NCBI GenBank assembly: GCA_036250225.1
Contig: JAPZLL010000004.1
Location: 496,001-560,000, forward strand
Length of the DNA stretch: 64,000 nucleotides
Reading direction: 5' to 3'
Origin: Cercophora sp. LCS_1
Taxonomy: Eukaryota; Ascomycota; Sordariomycetes; Sordariales; Lasiosphaeriaceae
Position 1 is the first letter of the stretch. Each line of letters opens with the position of its first letter. The position numbers were made by a program, and so were the translations under genes. Positions 1-11,796 of this stretch are shown here, piece by piece. The notes under the pieces were generated by a model that worked only from the letters and a program-made list of their open reading frames with translations, had not been told where the DNA came from and did not search any database.

Positions 1-730
1 AGCACCCCGATGCTGTTGACGATGGCGCCGTCGTCGCTTACACGATGCAGCATATCATTGCTGGCGCGGACACAACTGCCATTGTTATCACGGCTCTTGT
101 GCATTATGTCCTCGCCAACCCCGAGGTTCATGCCAAGGTTGTGGCCGAGGTCCGCGCTGCTGGGCTGGCCAAGGACAAGCCTGTCCCGTACACTGTTGCG
201 AGACAGCTGCCATATCTTGATGCGGTCTGGCATGAGGCGATCAGAATGCAGCCCATCGCAGGATCGTGTATGTTCCCCTCCCCTCTGGTTAAGCATACCA
301 GTGACTAATCTCCACAGTATACGAGCGCCATGTCCCCTCTCCAGGCCTCACACTCCCCAACGGCGTCTTCATCCCACCCGGAACAGCGGTCGGACTGAAC
401 CCTTACATTGCAAGCCGGAACACAAGCATATTCGGACTTGATGCGGAAGAATTCCGTCCGGAGCGCTGGCTGCAGCTTCCAGGGGAGAACACAGACACTT
501 GGAATGCCCGGTTGCGCGTTCAGCGGAGCGTGGCTGACTTGATTTTTGGGGCTGGGTCGAGAATCTGCCTGGGGCGGAACCTGGCTATTGTGGAGAGCTA
601 CAAGATTGCGGCCACGTTGTTCAACCGCTATGACTTGGCCCATGAAGGGAAGGATGGTGGCTATGAGATGAGGGGTGGGTGGTTGAGGACGACAAAGAGG
701 TTGATGGTTCGGGTGGCGGTTAGGGAGTGA
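1..730 (+). CDS. Cytochrome P450 monooxygenase, C-terminal part (5' end outside window)
   Basis: This is a heme-thiolate monooxygenase fragment of the fungal microsomal type; its substrate cannot be told from this part. Visible in order are the I-helix oxygen-binding motif (AGADTT), the K-helix ExxR (EAIR), a PERF-like segment (FRPERW) and the heme-binding loop FGAGSRICLGRNLA with its Cys ligand. A 50-nt intron at 268-317 (GTATGT...CACAG with a CTAAT branch site) joins the K-helix exon to the PERF/heme exon in frame. The stop is at 728-730. The general look is that of fungal pisatin-demethylase/benzoate-hydroxylase-like P450s, which is inference. The N-terminal anchor lies upstream of the window. 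No biosynthetic partner genes are visible on this side. Confidence 0.93.
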
Positions 731-1010
731 GTGGACTTACCGATGAGACTGTCGTATTCAAGCCCATAGCAAAGAAACTGTCTGGTAATTGGAGTCGAAA
801 TTCCTCCGGTGTCCCAACGAGCTCCCAATGTCACCCAAGACTACCATTTTATGTTCGCACTGGGGACAATAGCGGGATACAATAAGGTATCTCAAAGAAC
901 CGTACGGGCTTCTTGATCCATGCCGTCTCAGCCGGCGGCGACACGGCTAGACTTGCGATGTGGAACTCCTACTTCGCAACACGGAGCGCACCTTCCCGGT
1001 TTTCACGATC

Positions 1011-1310
1011 ATGCAGACCTCAGTTAATTTAGCAGGGCGACTTGAAACCAACAGCCCTCGCTATGCTGAAGACCCCGCGGGAGGTCCTCGTACCCACACC
1101 CGTGAGACCACCTTTGTCAATTGCACTGACGGCCGAACGGACGATTGCGTCAACAACTTTGGCGTATTTTGTTCCTTTGGTAGCGCCATCTCCAATAGCG
1201 CGTGGTGCAACGACCACTGCGAGTGCTACGGGGAATATATTTGTCCCGGCCTGGGAGGATGTAAGCGCGGTGACTCACTTGTTGAGCGTGATGATGGGAA
1301 GGTGGAATAG
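1011..1310 (+). CDS. Weak candidate: small Cys-rich ORF
   Basis: This is a 99-codon open frame whose second half holds eight cysteines in about 48 residues, including a C-x-C pair (HCEC) and a final GGC. That density is typical of small secreted fungal proteins. No signal peptide is encoded at the in-frame ATG, so a real gene would need an upstream signal-peptide exon, which I could not find. Overlapping frames on both strands are also open here, so chance is a serious alternative. Confidence 0.2.
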   Translation: MQTSVNLAGRLETNSPRYAEDPAGGPRTHTRETTFVNCTDGRTDDCVNNFGVFCSFGSAISNSAWCNDHCECYGEYICPGLGGCKRGDSLVERDDGKVE

Positions 1311-1563
1311 TTCTCTATTTTGGAAGGCTCATTGATGTCTTGGTCTGGTACCATTTTTCGTCAATCCCTCCCAAGGACTATGTAGCTGGAATAAATGCCC
1401 AGAGCCGCTGTGACGGGGATGTTTTGGAAACCGAGGCAGTGCGTGTTGTCGTCGTGGAATGCTTATCGGGGCCCGATCACATTCGAGCAGGACAGCACTC
1501 ATCTGCCTCCTTCCCGCTGCCTGTGGGTTTGCTTGGCAAGGCAGGCGTCGAGCTGATTGCATG

Positions 1564-1564
<1 letters not shown>

Positions 1565-1595
<31 letters not shown>
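1565..1595. repeat. (GT)n microsatellite
   Basis: About 15 uninterrupted GT/TG units in intergenic DNA. Confidence 0.9.
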
Positions 1596-1600
<5 letters not shown>

Positions 1601-1798
1601 CCGGGCAAACTGCGAGGCTCTTTAGTGCGGGGCACAACGATACCTACCTTGAGAAAGATGGGGCGGACCAGGCAGCGCAAGCACTCTTCCAGATTCTCTT
1701 TTGTCCGCTAGAGTCGCATCGCCCGGCTTTTTTTTGTTGTCAACGACGAAATTACCTTTCTTATTAGCCACAATAACGGATGGAGAAAAGGGGATAAA

Positions 1799-3129
1799 AT
1801 GGCAATAACAACAGCAGCGATGACTGGGGACGGCTTTGCAACGCAATGGCGCCAGCCAACCGATATTTTCACCATCTTACTCCTCCTCGGCAGTGATGTT
1901 GTTTTGCGAGCGCTCGCCCAGCTGGCTGGCCACGGTTTGGTTCCAGTTACCTTTTCCTTTGGTGAGTTCACCACTTGGGCCAAGCCTGGCTGTCCTCCTG
2001 ACCTACCTACTCAACTCTGGCTTCAGGATGGGTATCGTACGCAGTCTCAGCCGTCGTTTCCGGTGTCGGAGAGAACAAGCTCATGCCAGCCCCCGACTGC
2101 AAGTGCAAGGTAATAAACGGCAGGTCCGGTTGCATGGTCGAGAACTCGAGCTGGATCCTCGGCCGCATCGTACGAGACTTTGGGATGTGGGGTCACCCAG
2201 CCTCCAAGGCAATGGCGGTCGCCAATATCGAGTCGACATGGGCAAGAACGCTGGCCAAAGATCCCGCCGCCAAAAAACCGACCAGAGGGGGCTTGGTCGT
2301 ATCGATTTACCAGCCCAGCACACGCAAGCCTGCAGGTGTCCCGGAGCGCGATGTCGTCTATTGGAGCGGCATTGTCACCATCTTGCTGCAGCTCTGCGTC
2401 GCGGCCATCCCGTGTGCCATCTCGAGCAACTGGGGCATCCTCATGATCACGGCCTGCGGTACCGCCCTGTCGCTGCTGACGGGGATGCTGCCGCAGTGGG
2501 AGAGGGAGAAGTGGGCGTGTAGGCGGCGGTCCAACGACACGTACGTGCTAACGCGAGGCAACGGTGCCCAGCACGCCATCGTCGTCCTTGGCAATGGTCG
2601 CGGCCTGAATCTCGAGGACCTCGCGGCTGGCCAGAGCAACATGGACACGTCGACGAGCTGGTCGACCCGGATCGCCACGGTCTTGCTCGCCGTCTCGTGG
2701 GTGCTGCTTCTCCTCACGGCGCCCGGCCTCGTCGCAGAGTTGTGGTTTCTCATTGCTGTTGGTGGCATCGGCATTGTCCACAACATTGTCGTTGCTGGTT
2801 GCGCGCGGAGGCCCGAGAGTTTTGGGATTCCGCTTGAGTTCGTCACCGCCTTTGGACAGAGCAAGGTTATGCGGACGCTCTTCGAGGTGGAGCAGCACTA
2901 CCCTGCCTTGGGTAGGAGCATGGTGAGCGAGTTCTTCTCTGGAAATCTGACGGCTGACGAGGAGAGGAGATGGAATGAACTGGAGGTAGCAGCAGCAGCA
3001 GCGGCGGCAGCAAAGACAATGGCTGTTAACTTGAACCTGACGGCACCATCACCGCTGCACACCCGGGGCACCATGACGAGGGGAAACAACCGTGTTGAGC
3101 CAATTCTGCCATTGCACAACAAGAGTTAG
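1799..3129 (+). CDS. Fungal multi-spanning membrane protein of unknown function
   Basis: The spliced product is 421 residues. Exon 1 (1799-1961) encodes a first hydrophobic segment (IFTILLLLGSDVVLRAL). A 65-nt intron at 1962-2026 (GTGAGT...CTTCAG) joins to GWVSYAVSAVVSGVGENKLM and a Cys pair (CKCKV), followed by WILGRIVRDF. This N-terminal arrangement is familiar from a widespread, uncharacterised fungal membrane family. Further hydrophobic segments sit around residues 200-245 and 300-345, giving roughly five or six spans. The C-terminal part carries a run of about nine alanines encoded by GCA/GCG codons (2987-3011), followed by a basic tail. There is no recognisable catalytic motif. Family membership is from general recognition, not a search. 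Confidence 0.8.
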
Positions 3130-3312
3130 TCTAGAGATGATGTCCAATTAAGTGCCTGACTTTTCAAAGGCTATTTGTTGTAAACTGCTGCCGTCCTTGT
3201 TTCAACATAATTCAGTCAGTTTGCTGATCTTGTCCCGAGGAGTGTCTGGTTAAAGCAGGAAGGGGGGTGTAGATTGGTGGGAGCTGCTCATGGTAGTCCA
3301 AGTTCTTTTCAA

Positions 3313-4707
3313 CTACGGTTTCCCAGCCCAAAACTCCGTCAAGAAACTCTCATACGTCTTGAACTTGTGATCCTTTCCAACCAGTTTGTTCCATTCATTC
3401 GATGCCTTCCATGTTCCTGTGCCAAAGCTGAGCAGCGTGCCTCTTGTTATGGTCTTGCCAAGGGCAAGTTTCTCTTCCTCGGTCATGTGGGCGACCGAGT
3501 TGTGGTTCGGCATGGGGACCCACGATGAGTTGATCACCCCTGCCTGGATATCTGATAGCTTGAGCTTGGTTACGTCCCATGGATTTCCTGTGCATCCTGT
3601 CTGTCAGCATACACGAAGAACCAAAAAGAAAAAAAGGGAAGTAGGAGTGCAATGGTGGGTAGGGTTGCAGATGAATAGATAAAAAGAGAAAAGAATGGAC
3701 AAGGAATGAAAATCAAACAAAAAAGGAGACGGAAACGAACCTCGAACTCCCCCCCCCCCAACGCAACCAACCCCTTGGTATCCACCGTCCTCCCTCCTCG
3801 AATCCCTCCAACAATAGGCCATCGGCCCTTGTGCTCCAACCTCAACCAGCAACGCCCGTCGCCCGCCAAAATCGATTGGTATCTGCAGCGGTCTGACATA
3901 CCTGTGCCACACGTGCGGCCAGGTGTAGTACTCCATCATGAGACCGGGCTGGGACAAAGTGTACTCTAGTACGGGGCGGGGCGTGTTGATTTGGGAGAGG
4001 TAGGTGCGGATGGGTTGTTTGCCTATGTACCAGGGTAGGGGGCTGATGTCGTTACTGTATTACCCATTCATTCATTGGCCTCTGTATGAATAGAAAATGA
4101 CAACACAAATGAAGAAATAGAGGTAGACAAGGGCTGATGATACAATATATGGAAGCAATGGGGAGAAAGGACTGATAGGGGCTGCAGCGAAAGGGTTTGA
4201 GGAGAGAAAAGAAAAGAGGAGGGTATTATTAGACCGAATGGGTGAGCGAGGAAAAAAACGAATGGATATTATGTAGGTAACTAACAGGACCATTCACTCG
4301 GCGCAAACCGCCTCACGCCCGCCCTAACAGACGCATCGATGAGATTCCGCTGGGCGAGATCACCAGGGTCGGTGTAGACGATGATGAACGAGAGGACGGC
4401 ATCAACCCCCGCAAGTGCCTCCGTCAAGTCCGTGACATTTTTGTAGTCGACCTTCTTCCAGGCTGCAGTCGGTAGATCGAGCTATTCTTAGGGGGTTGGG
4501 CCCTAGCCGCGTCAGCAAAGTACAGTTTCTGGGCGGAGGTGGCCTTACACGGCGCGAGAGAACCACAATGTCATACTTTTTTGTTTCTACTAACGAGTCG
4601 ATGATGGTCCTCGCCAATTCTGCTTCGTTAGATCACAACGGAACCGGAGGGTGTTGAAAACGTACGACCGGAGCCGCCGGCAAGGGCAACTCTCCGACTA
4701 TGGGGCG
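3313..4707 (-). pseudogene. NmrA-like / isoflavone-reductase-like NAD(P)-binding protein, apparently broken
   Basis: The gene can be followed in several exons. The Rossmann start RRVALAGGSG lies just above intron 4620-4665 (GTACGT donor). Exon 4551-4619 gives LARTIIDSLVETKKYDIVVL. Exon 4286-4462 gives KVDYKNVTDL, VDAVLSFI and RRFAPSEW. A later exon gives PWYIGKQPIRTYL and EYTLSQPGLMMEYYTW, and the last exon (about 3313-3595) ends at a TAG. Three defects stand out. No ATG is in frame next to the RRVALAGG start, although one lost G in CCCATAGT would create one. Near 3835-3855 the frame carrying IPIDFGGRRALLVE gives way to another carrying EHKGRWPIVGGIRG, with about 20 family residues missing. 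The splice phase before the PWYIG exon does not fit a GTTAGT donor cleanly. The family binds NAD(P) and is regulatory or reductase-like. I infer a decaying gene; assembly error is the alternative. Confidence 0.6.
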
Positions 4708-5389
4708 CATGCAAGGGGCGAGAGGGTGACCCGGACGCGAGATTGGGCGTGAAGATGGAAAGAAGGAGGACAGCATATCTCCAAAAGTTTCGAGCCATCT
4801 TGTCCATCGATGAACCTGCCTGCTCTTCCTTGAGATTCTTTCCAACAACCACAGGACAAAAGCCCTTGTTGTACTTGTTAATATGCCGTCAACCTCCCAA
4901 CTTTAGTCCAGGCCACTACCCGACACCCACCGCACACTACCCGTTCACAAACCTCTAGACTTTGTAAACCATGACCGCAGGCACCATGCCACCAACGGCC
5001 TAGACTCCGCGTGAGGTTTCAATAGTCGCAGCTTACCAATGTTATCCCGTCTGACACACAGGCTGACAAAGCTCCCGTCCCCTTGGCACGCTACCAACAC
5101 AAATTGATTGGATCTCTCAAAAATGAGGCGGAGTACCCTGTCATCACGGCATGGGCACATTGGCAATTTACCAATCGATATTAGCTTGGCAAAAAAACAA
5201 ACACGAAAAGACATAATCCTTCCGGTTTACATGTCATCATTATTATCCTACAGAGTCCACACCAAAGTTGTTGATGGTAGATGGATGTTTACATATCACC
5301 AAAGAGAAAACAAATTTTCTTAAACAAGAGTACCCAAAACGCCTCGCTAGTAAACCCAAAAGCCTGAGCGTCACATGTAATTCGTCATA
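4708..5389. other. Intergenic region
   Basis: This is the upstream side of the NmrA-like remnant and the 3' flank of the Ca2+-ATPase gene. It is fairly AT-rich, and no gene or repeat was recognised. Confidence 0.6.
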
Positions 5390-8300
5390 TCAAACTGGAA
5401 CCATCCTCCCACTTTCCTGAATTCTTGATGTCGTCCTCCCCAGAGGCGACAAGCCACCCAAGCTAGCGGCTAGCAGTCCTGGCATCCCAACTGCGGACTG
5501 CATCGGTGAAACAGAACACCTTCTCGTTCGAGGAGGCGCATGGATGCTTGAAATCGCCCACCCCATTGCGCTGATTCTTCCGCCCCTCACCCTCTTTAGG
5601 AACGCCAAGTCGTCCTTGACGTCCAACAGGGCGTCGTTCAGGCCACGCCCTTCGGTGTCAGTCTCGATAGTGATCTTGGGCTTTCTCCTCCACTTGGGCA
5701 CGGGAATCTTGTTGACCACCACCCTGATCCATTCATCCGGAATCAGTCTGATCAGCACACCGACCGGGATGGATAGGAAACCCAAGACAAGTGAAATAGC
5801 CCACTGCACGCCGTTCAGGCGTGTCACACCAAACACCTCCTCGGAGAAGAAAATGATGATGACCTGACCCGCCGTCATGATGGCCATCATGAGCATAAAC
5901 ATGTGGTTCTTGTGGAGTCCCTCAAAGATGTTCAGCTTGTTGTCGATTCTCCTGCTGTTGACCAGCTTGAAGATCTGCATAAAGACAAACACGTTGAAGA
6001 CGAGGGCGCGGTGCTGGGCGTCGGGATAGTGCAGGAAGGAAGGTCCCGCAAAGTGTAGTGTCAGACCAACGACCAGCTGGTAGATGGACTGGCCAATGAT
6101 CATCTTCCACATGGTGAGGTTGATCAGCGGTGCCGTTCTCGGTTCGGGTTTCCGATCGAACAAGCTCGAAGTGGGCGGATCCGTGGCCAGGGCCAGTGCC
6201 GCAAACGTGTCCATGATGAGGTTTACCCACAGCAGCTGCACGGCGCTGAGCACAGCGCGCTCTTCTTCGCTGGCAACAGCTGAGACAAAAGTCAGAATGA
6301 CAGCTGTGATGTTGACCGTGATCTGAAATTGCAAAAACTTCTTGACCGAGTCGTTGATGGCGCGACCCCAGGCGAGAGCCTTGACGATCGAAGAGAAGTT
6401 GTCGTCCATAAGGATAATGTCGGACGCCTCCTTGGCCACTTCAGTTCCAGTAACTCCCATGGAGAAGCCGACATCCGCGGCTTTGAGAGCAGGTGCATCA
6501 TTGGTTCCGTCACCCGTAACAGCAACAACTTCGTTGAGAGCGCGAAGAGCCTTGACGAGAATCCTCTTGTCTTCGGGGCTGGACCGTGCAAGGACACGGA
6601 GGTCCCGGACCTTGGCAAGGCGCTCACCTTCGCTGAGACGCCGGAACTCGGCGCCTTCCATGACAAGCTCCTTCTCGGACGTGATGATGCCGCATTCACG
6701 GGCAATGGCGCGCGCAGTTTCAATATTGTCACCCGTCACCATTTTGACCTGCACGTTGGCTCGCCCGCAAGTCTGTACTGCAGCTGGCACGCCATCGCGG
6801 ACAGGATCCTGAATGCCGACCACGGCAAGCCAGACAAGATCGCCGAGAACTTCGCTGAGCTCGGGCTCACCAGGCCACGAATCAAAGTCACGGTATGCGA
6901 GACCAAGAGTTCGAAGCGACAGGGTTGCGTAGCGCAAGACGGCGGCCGAGATGACAGATCTGTCGGCTTCCTGAAGAGGCACGAGAGATGTTGAAGAGGT
7001 CGGGTCAGAGATAGTCTGCGTGCACTGAGCCAAGACTACCTCGGGGGCGCCCTTGATGAACATGCGGTAGCGACCATTCGACAGCTGGGTGACCGTGCCC
7101 ATGCACTTCTGGCTTGAGTTGAACGGAAAGAGCTGGACGACTCTGTGGTTGGCGCGTTCGATTGCCAGGGGTCCCATAGCAAAGTTGCGCCGCGCCCAGT
7201 CGAGGAGGGCTGTCTCTGTCTTGGTTCCAGTAAACCCCGATTTACCTTCTTCCTCGCCCTCAAAAGCCGTCGTGTTGATGGCGATCGAATCCTTGATGAG
7301 ATCGCGGTATTCGGAGTCCAGGGAAGACGAGAGCTTGGCCGCTGGAATGTTCCTCGATGCCGGCTTCTTCTCGGAAACGGGACTTTCGGTCGCGGAGCTG
7401 TCATTGCCTTCGGATTCGGAACTCTTGTCGCCAAATTCCACATTGCCCGCTGCCAAGGTGCCGCTGACAACCGTCATGACGTTCTCGGTGAGTGTGCCCG
7501 TCTTGTCCGAACAAATGACTGTCGCATTCCCCATTGTCTCGCACGACTGAAGATGCCGCACGAGGTTGTTCTCCCGCGTCATCTTCTTAGTGGCAAAAGC
7601 AAGGGACAGGGTCACTGCAAGAGGCAAACCCTCTGGGACAGCAACGACAACGACTGTGATGGATGTAATTAAAATCCGGAGAAAATTCTGGGCCTTCTGT
7701 TCGGCGGTTCCAGGGTTGTTGGGGAGTCGGGCGAGGAATTCGATGAACAAAACGACGAAAAGAAGCAGAGATGCGGCACTGCCGATCTTGGCGATATACC
7801 CTGTTTCACTGGTGAGCATATCCAAGGCAATCAAGAGACGGGCAACATACCGGCAAGAACATTTAGTTTCGCCTGGAGCGGTGTCATGCCGGGATCGTCG
7901 CGAAGAGCCATCATGGTCCTCCCGTGGCTCGAATTGGGCCCAACCGCGGTGACAAGAAAGTTACCAAACCCATCAAGAACCTTTGCGCCTGAGAGCATGA
8001 ATGGGTCCAACTTAGACGGGTTGATGGTGCCTTCCCGGAGTGCCTTTTCCACCGCATCAGCCGGCATCTTCTTGACCAAATCCGACTCTCCCGTGGCCGA
8101 AGATTCGTCGCAGCTGACCGTGTGGCCCTCGACCAAGATGCCGTCAACCGGAATGACATCTCCTTGCTCGACAATCATGACGTCTCCAACGAGGATATCG
8201 TGGACCGAGACAGTTGAAGGCCTGCCCGACCGGATCACCTTGACCGTCCTGTCCTCCTTTTTCTGATTCAGCTTCCGGAACTGGCGCTCCTTTTGCCAAT

Positions 8301-8976
8301 CGTTTAACGCGCCCACTAGGACGACAATAGCAATGGCTACGATAATTGCCACGCCCTCGACCCATTCCACCCTTGCGCCTTCGCCTTCGTGATGTGTTGT
8401 TGAGCCGAATGTCTGATACAAACCCAGTGCCAGCGAGACAACGGCCGCTATGCTCAGCAGGATCAAAATCCTGTCCTGCAAGGCAATCCATGCCAACTGC
8501 AGAAACGACTTGGATTTCCGCTCTGGCAAATGGTGAACGCCAAAGACGCGTTTCCGATCTGCGTGGTGGTCATCTTTTTGGCCGAGCACCGGTGGTGGTG
8601 GCTGGCTGCCAACCCGCTCCGCTACGACTTCGATCGATTTCCTTTTCTGCTCTTGTGTTGTGCTCGCTGCTGTTGCTGCTGTGGCCTCTTGGAATGTGAC
8701 ATGACCACTGAGATGAGTTTCGTCGATGCTTAGGCCTGACCGCTTGTCTGTCCGCAGTCCCTTGGCCAACCCATCGATACCGCCCAGCGCTTGCAGGGCA
8801 GGGAGCGACTTTGGCTCTAGTAGTTTGGAGAGCTGCCCGGGCGAGAACGCGAACGGGTTGTTCTCAATATTGAAGAGGTGCTCCTCTCCTGGGTTTGGCT
8901 CCAACGGTTCCGCCTCTCCGGCGGTGGATGGCGGCCCCGATTGTGTGCCATGGTGGTTTCGCGCGCTAGCGTCCAT
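5390..8976 (-). CDS. P-type Ca2+-ATPase, PMC1/PMCA family (vacuolar calcium pump)
   Basis: The predicted product is 1178 residues from two exons. Exon 1 (7851-8976) holds a disordered N-terminus, the first membrane segments (ILILLSIAAVVSLALGLY and AIIVAIAIVVLVGAL) and the actuator TGES loop. Exon 2 (5390-7800) starts GYIAKIGSAAS. It holds the PEGLPLAV membrane motif, the phosphorylation site DKTGTLT (Asp near residue 474), the nucleotide-binding region (KGAPEVVL), MVTGDN, the hinge GDGTNDAPAL and the C-terminal membrane segments. The 50-nt intron 7801-7850 (GTATGT...ACAG) sits inside KLNVLA/GYIAK. I chose the ATG at 8976 because upstream in-frame starts are only GTG/TTG. Such pumps move cytosolic Ca2+ into the vacuole at the cost of ATP. 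The C-terminal tail is short and Ser/Arg-rich, without a clear calmodulin site. The gene diverges from the RING gene. Confidence 0.96.
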
Positions 8977-9628
8977 TCTGGCGGAATTGTGTGGGGAAAT
9001 GTTGGGATATGTCGTCAGCAGCGCGACATGGAAGGTCACGGTGTTGATGTGGTTTTGACTTTTGTCAAATCAGGACGCGAAATGGAGGAGCCGAAATGGC
9101 GACCACAAAGGAATACCGCGGAAATTTTGCTTTCTTAAGGAACCGGGGCCCAACACAGCCGATTCGCCATGGCGGTTGTCCCTCAAAAGGATGTGGCCCG
9201 AGACCGCCGCAGACAGCGAATCGAATCCCGGCCAAGGCGGATCGAAGGGGGCTGTGCAAGAGGGTGCAAGAACCTATCGAGTGGAACACGTAGTGTGCCT
9301 AACCGCACTTTCCCAGCATTCCAGTCTTGGGCCAGTCTGGGCACAAACGGGCGAGCTTGGCACACGCACGATAAATCGGCGCACTGTCGGCAGGCGCCGC
9401 CACCGAACAGCACACGGCCAAGTTTTGAGACTTGTGTCACACCACCAAGCATGCAGACCTTCGGGTGCCAAGCGGGCATCATCAATCGCCCTCATTCTTG
9501 CCCGCCGCGTGACTTGGGATCTCCAGACATTGGGCAGACGGGTGTTTGCAACAATCTCGAGCGACAACCGCGAGCCAAGCACGTTGGGAAGGACCAAGAC
9601 ATAAAGCTGACCGACTCAGCCCACACCA
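8977..9628. promoter_or_regulatory. Divergent intergenic region between the Ca2+-ATPase and RING genes
   Basis: About 650 bp separate the two head-to-head start codons, so both promoters must lie here or overlap. No individual element is certain; open frames here look like chance. Confidence 0.5.
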
Positions 9629-10453
9629 ATGCTCACCATCACTGACGACGACTGTGGCTACCACTCAAGCCTCAACCTCTCAACACCGACACAACCGACG
9701 GACGCTATTCTAGACCCAACAAACTCAGCCACAAAATACGACGTCATGACCACCGGCGAACTGACTCCAGCTCCGAGCGCAACCGACAACCCCAATGTCG
9801 ACCAGCATTTTGTAGCGACCCCCGACTGGATCGCTGCCATTGTTTTGGTCGGCTCCATGGTCCTCATTGCCATCATGGTCATTGTGATGTAGGTTTTGCC
9901 GAGCGCTATGTGCGACTGACGCTAACCTTGTTGCAGCCGCCACACGCTGGGCAGGGGCGAACCCCCACCGCCCATCGTCATTAGACGCGATCCAGAATAC
10001 GGCAGAAGCTGTCCGCACAATCCCCAGATGGACAGCTTGACCATCAGTGTGCTGGACTCGATTTCTCCAGCGCGCACGTACAAGAAACTACGGGCGGACG
10101 AAACTGCTGGTCCGTTCCCGCCGGACCAGTCGGGCCCGGTAGTCGAGTGGCAAGTCGCCGTCCGAACACCGAACATGGCGGAGCATGCTGCTAATCGCTC
10201 TAGCGTCATCTGTCTCGAAGCTTTCAAAGGAGAGAGCGTGGTGCGGTGTCTCAAATGCCATCACATCTTCCACGCCGAGTGCATCAACAAGTGGTTGCTC
10301 AAGCACCACAACACCTGCCCGCTGTGCATGGCGACCTACATTGCCGAGTCCTCTCTCCCCCAAGAGCCCCCAAACGTCCTCCCATACCCCGGGTACCTGC
10401 CTGGGAGAATTCTTCTTACCAACCGGGATTCGGTGCAACGAAACGGTGGATAA
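9629..10453 (+). CDS. Single-pass transmembrane RING-H2 E3 ubiquitin ligase
   Basis: The product is 240 residues from three exons: 9629-9888, 9937-10149 and 10204-10453. An N-terminal Ser/Thr-rich stretch precedes one hydrophobic span (residues about 67-87), then a linker and a RING-H2 domain near residues 158-199. Its zinc ligands are C158, C161, C176, H178, H181, C184, C196 and C199. Intron 1 is GTAGGT...TTGCAG. Intron 2 (10150-10203) begins GCAAGT and ends CTCTAG with a CTAAT branch site, so it is a GC-AG intron. Reading through it leaves the frame open but puts Ser where the first RING Cys should be, while splicing creates ECVICLEAF. The layout resembles membrane-anchored fungal RING ligases acting in endomembrane quality control; the substrate is unknown. 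Confidence 0.88.
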
Positions 10454-11796
10454 CAAGATGACGGCCGTTACCTCAGGTTTCCTTCCATCAGCCAAGCGGT
10501 GACTACTATTCATCTCCCTTCCACCGTAAGTGCGATCTACCCTCGACAGAACTTACCACAACATCTAGGGAGAGTGAAATCAAAGACGGGATTCAAAATC
10601 CAGCTGCACTGTTTTTTTCTCGATGAGATGCAAAACCAACACCGAAAGCTTAACGCCGTCCAATCCCGTTAACTCCTCGAATAACATTACGCCGCGCGGC
10701 TACTTTGCTTGGGTTCCGGACCCCGACCCCGCGCGAGAGAGTCAGGGCCAGGGACCAACCAGTCAGACTGTGTTGCCGCCCAAATGGAAGTGTGCGCAGT
10801 CAGTCCGGCCCCCAACCCCAACAGACCAAGCGCCGCAGCCGTCATCACGACCACTTACCCAGCCTCCTGGCGATGCCGCTTGTGCCCCCACACCGAATAA
10901 TCTGCCCTATAATAGCCAGACTCGGTGTCCGGTCCGTAACCTCGGTGTTGGCCATAGTTCCGACCAAGTGAGGCGGGCGCCAAGAACCACGGGAGTTGAT
11001 GAGATGCGTAGGATTCGTGCACAGCATGGACTGGCTAGGTAGAACCAATTAGAGATATTACAGGTGTGATCTATTTACGCCTCGATACTTGTGTGACATT
11101 TGTCCCCCAAGCTGCGACAAGGTGAAGAAGACCCATGTCTCCTAAGATTGAATTGCACCATAACACAACCTGTCGTTGGGTGTTTGGTCTATTAGACCGC
11201 GGCCATATCATCTCTCTTAGTAAAGGGTGATCTTCTGAGCTTCATGTGACTTTCAACGGTGTATCGCATTCAACAAGTGGTCGGGAAGGGCACAGCCAAG
11301 TGCAGAGTCCCATGTTTTCCTACAACGACCGAGTCACTAGGTAACCAACTGGCTCGTGGCGAGGTCTCGCTGCTCTTCGTTGTGCCTTACAGGCAGGGAG
11401 TGAGTGGTTCAACTTTTTGAGTTGTCGTCTTTTTTTTCTTTTCTTTTTCTTTTTTTCCCCGTTTTCTTTCTGTGTGTTAGAAGGAAGGTGCCTCCCGAAG
11501 GCTCTGGAAGGAAGCAGAACGATGGATTGGTCACCATCGCCACAGTGGAATCGCCACCTGTTTACAGCTATAAGAAAGGCTCTCTGACCATGCCAGAGAG
11601 CAAATACACAGAATACAATCACGGTTTTCTACTTGAATAAGCAGTGCAGTGTTTCTGACAATTCGCAGTCAGAATCGCTCAACAACAGCGACTCCATCAA
11701 TCCAGTGCTTACATAAGCAACCACCAACAACAAGACACAACCAACGGCACTGCAACAACAACCAAATTCTTCCTCCTATAAACAACCAATCCAACA
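10454..11796. other. Intergenic region upstream of the copia remnant
   Basis: No gene is supported. A T-rich tract lies at about 11428-11470. The 5' LTR and leader of the retroelement should lie in the last 300-500 bases, but without a second copy its limits cannot be set. Confidence 0.5.

Larger units (their letters stand above)
731..1798. other. Intergenic, P450 3' flank to membrane-protein gene
   Basis: No convincing gene is seen, apart from a weak Cys-rich ORF at 1011-1310 (listed separately). A (GT)n microsatellite lies at about 1565-1595. The last 100 bases before 1799 are probably the leader of the next gene. Confidence 0.6.

Noticed and set aside
3570..3957. Intact alternative exon for the NmrA-like gene using the GTATGT near 3897-3902
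   Set aside because: Treating 3897 downward as an intron would remove IPIDFGGRRALLVE, which matches the family well, so it was kept as coding and the gene called broken.
10623..11042. 139-codon plus-strand ORF before the copia remnant
   Set aside because: It is Pro/Thr-rich without a recognisable motif and has competing open frames. I could not separate it from chance.
11300..11796. Possible 5' LTR of the copia remnant
   Set aside because: No second LTR, target-site duplication or clear primer-binding site is available in the window to define it.
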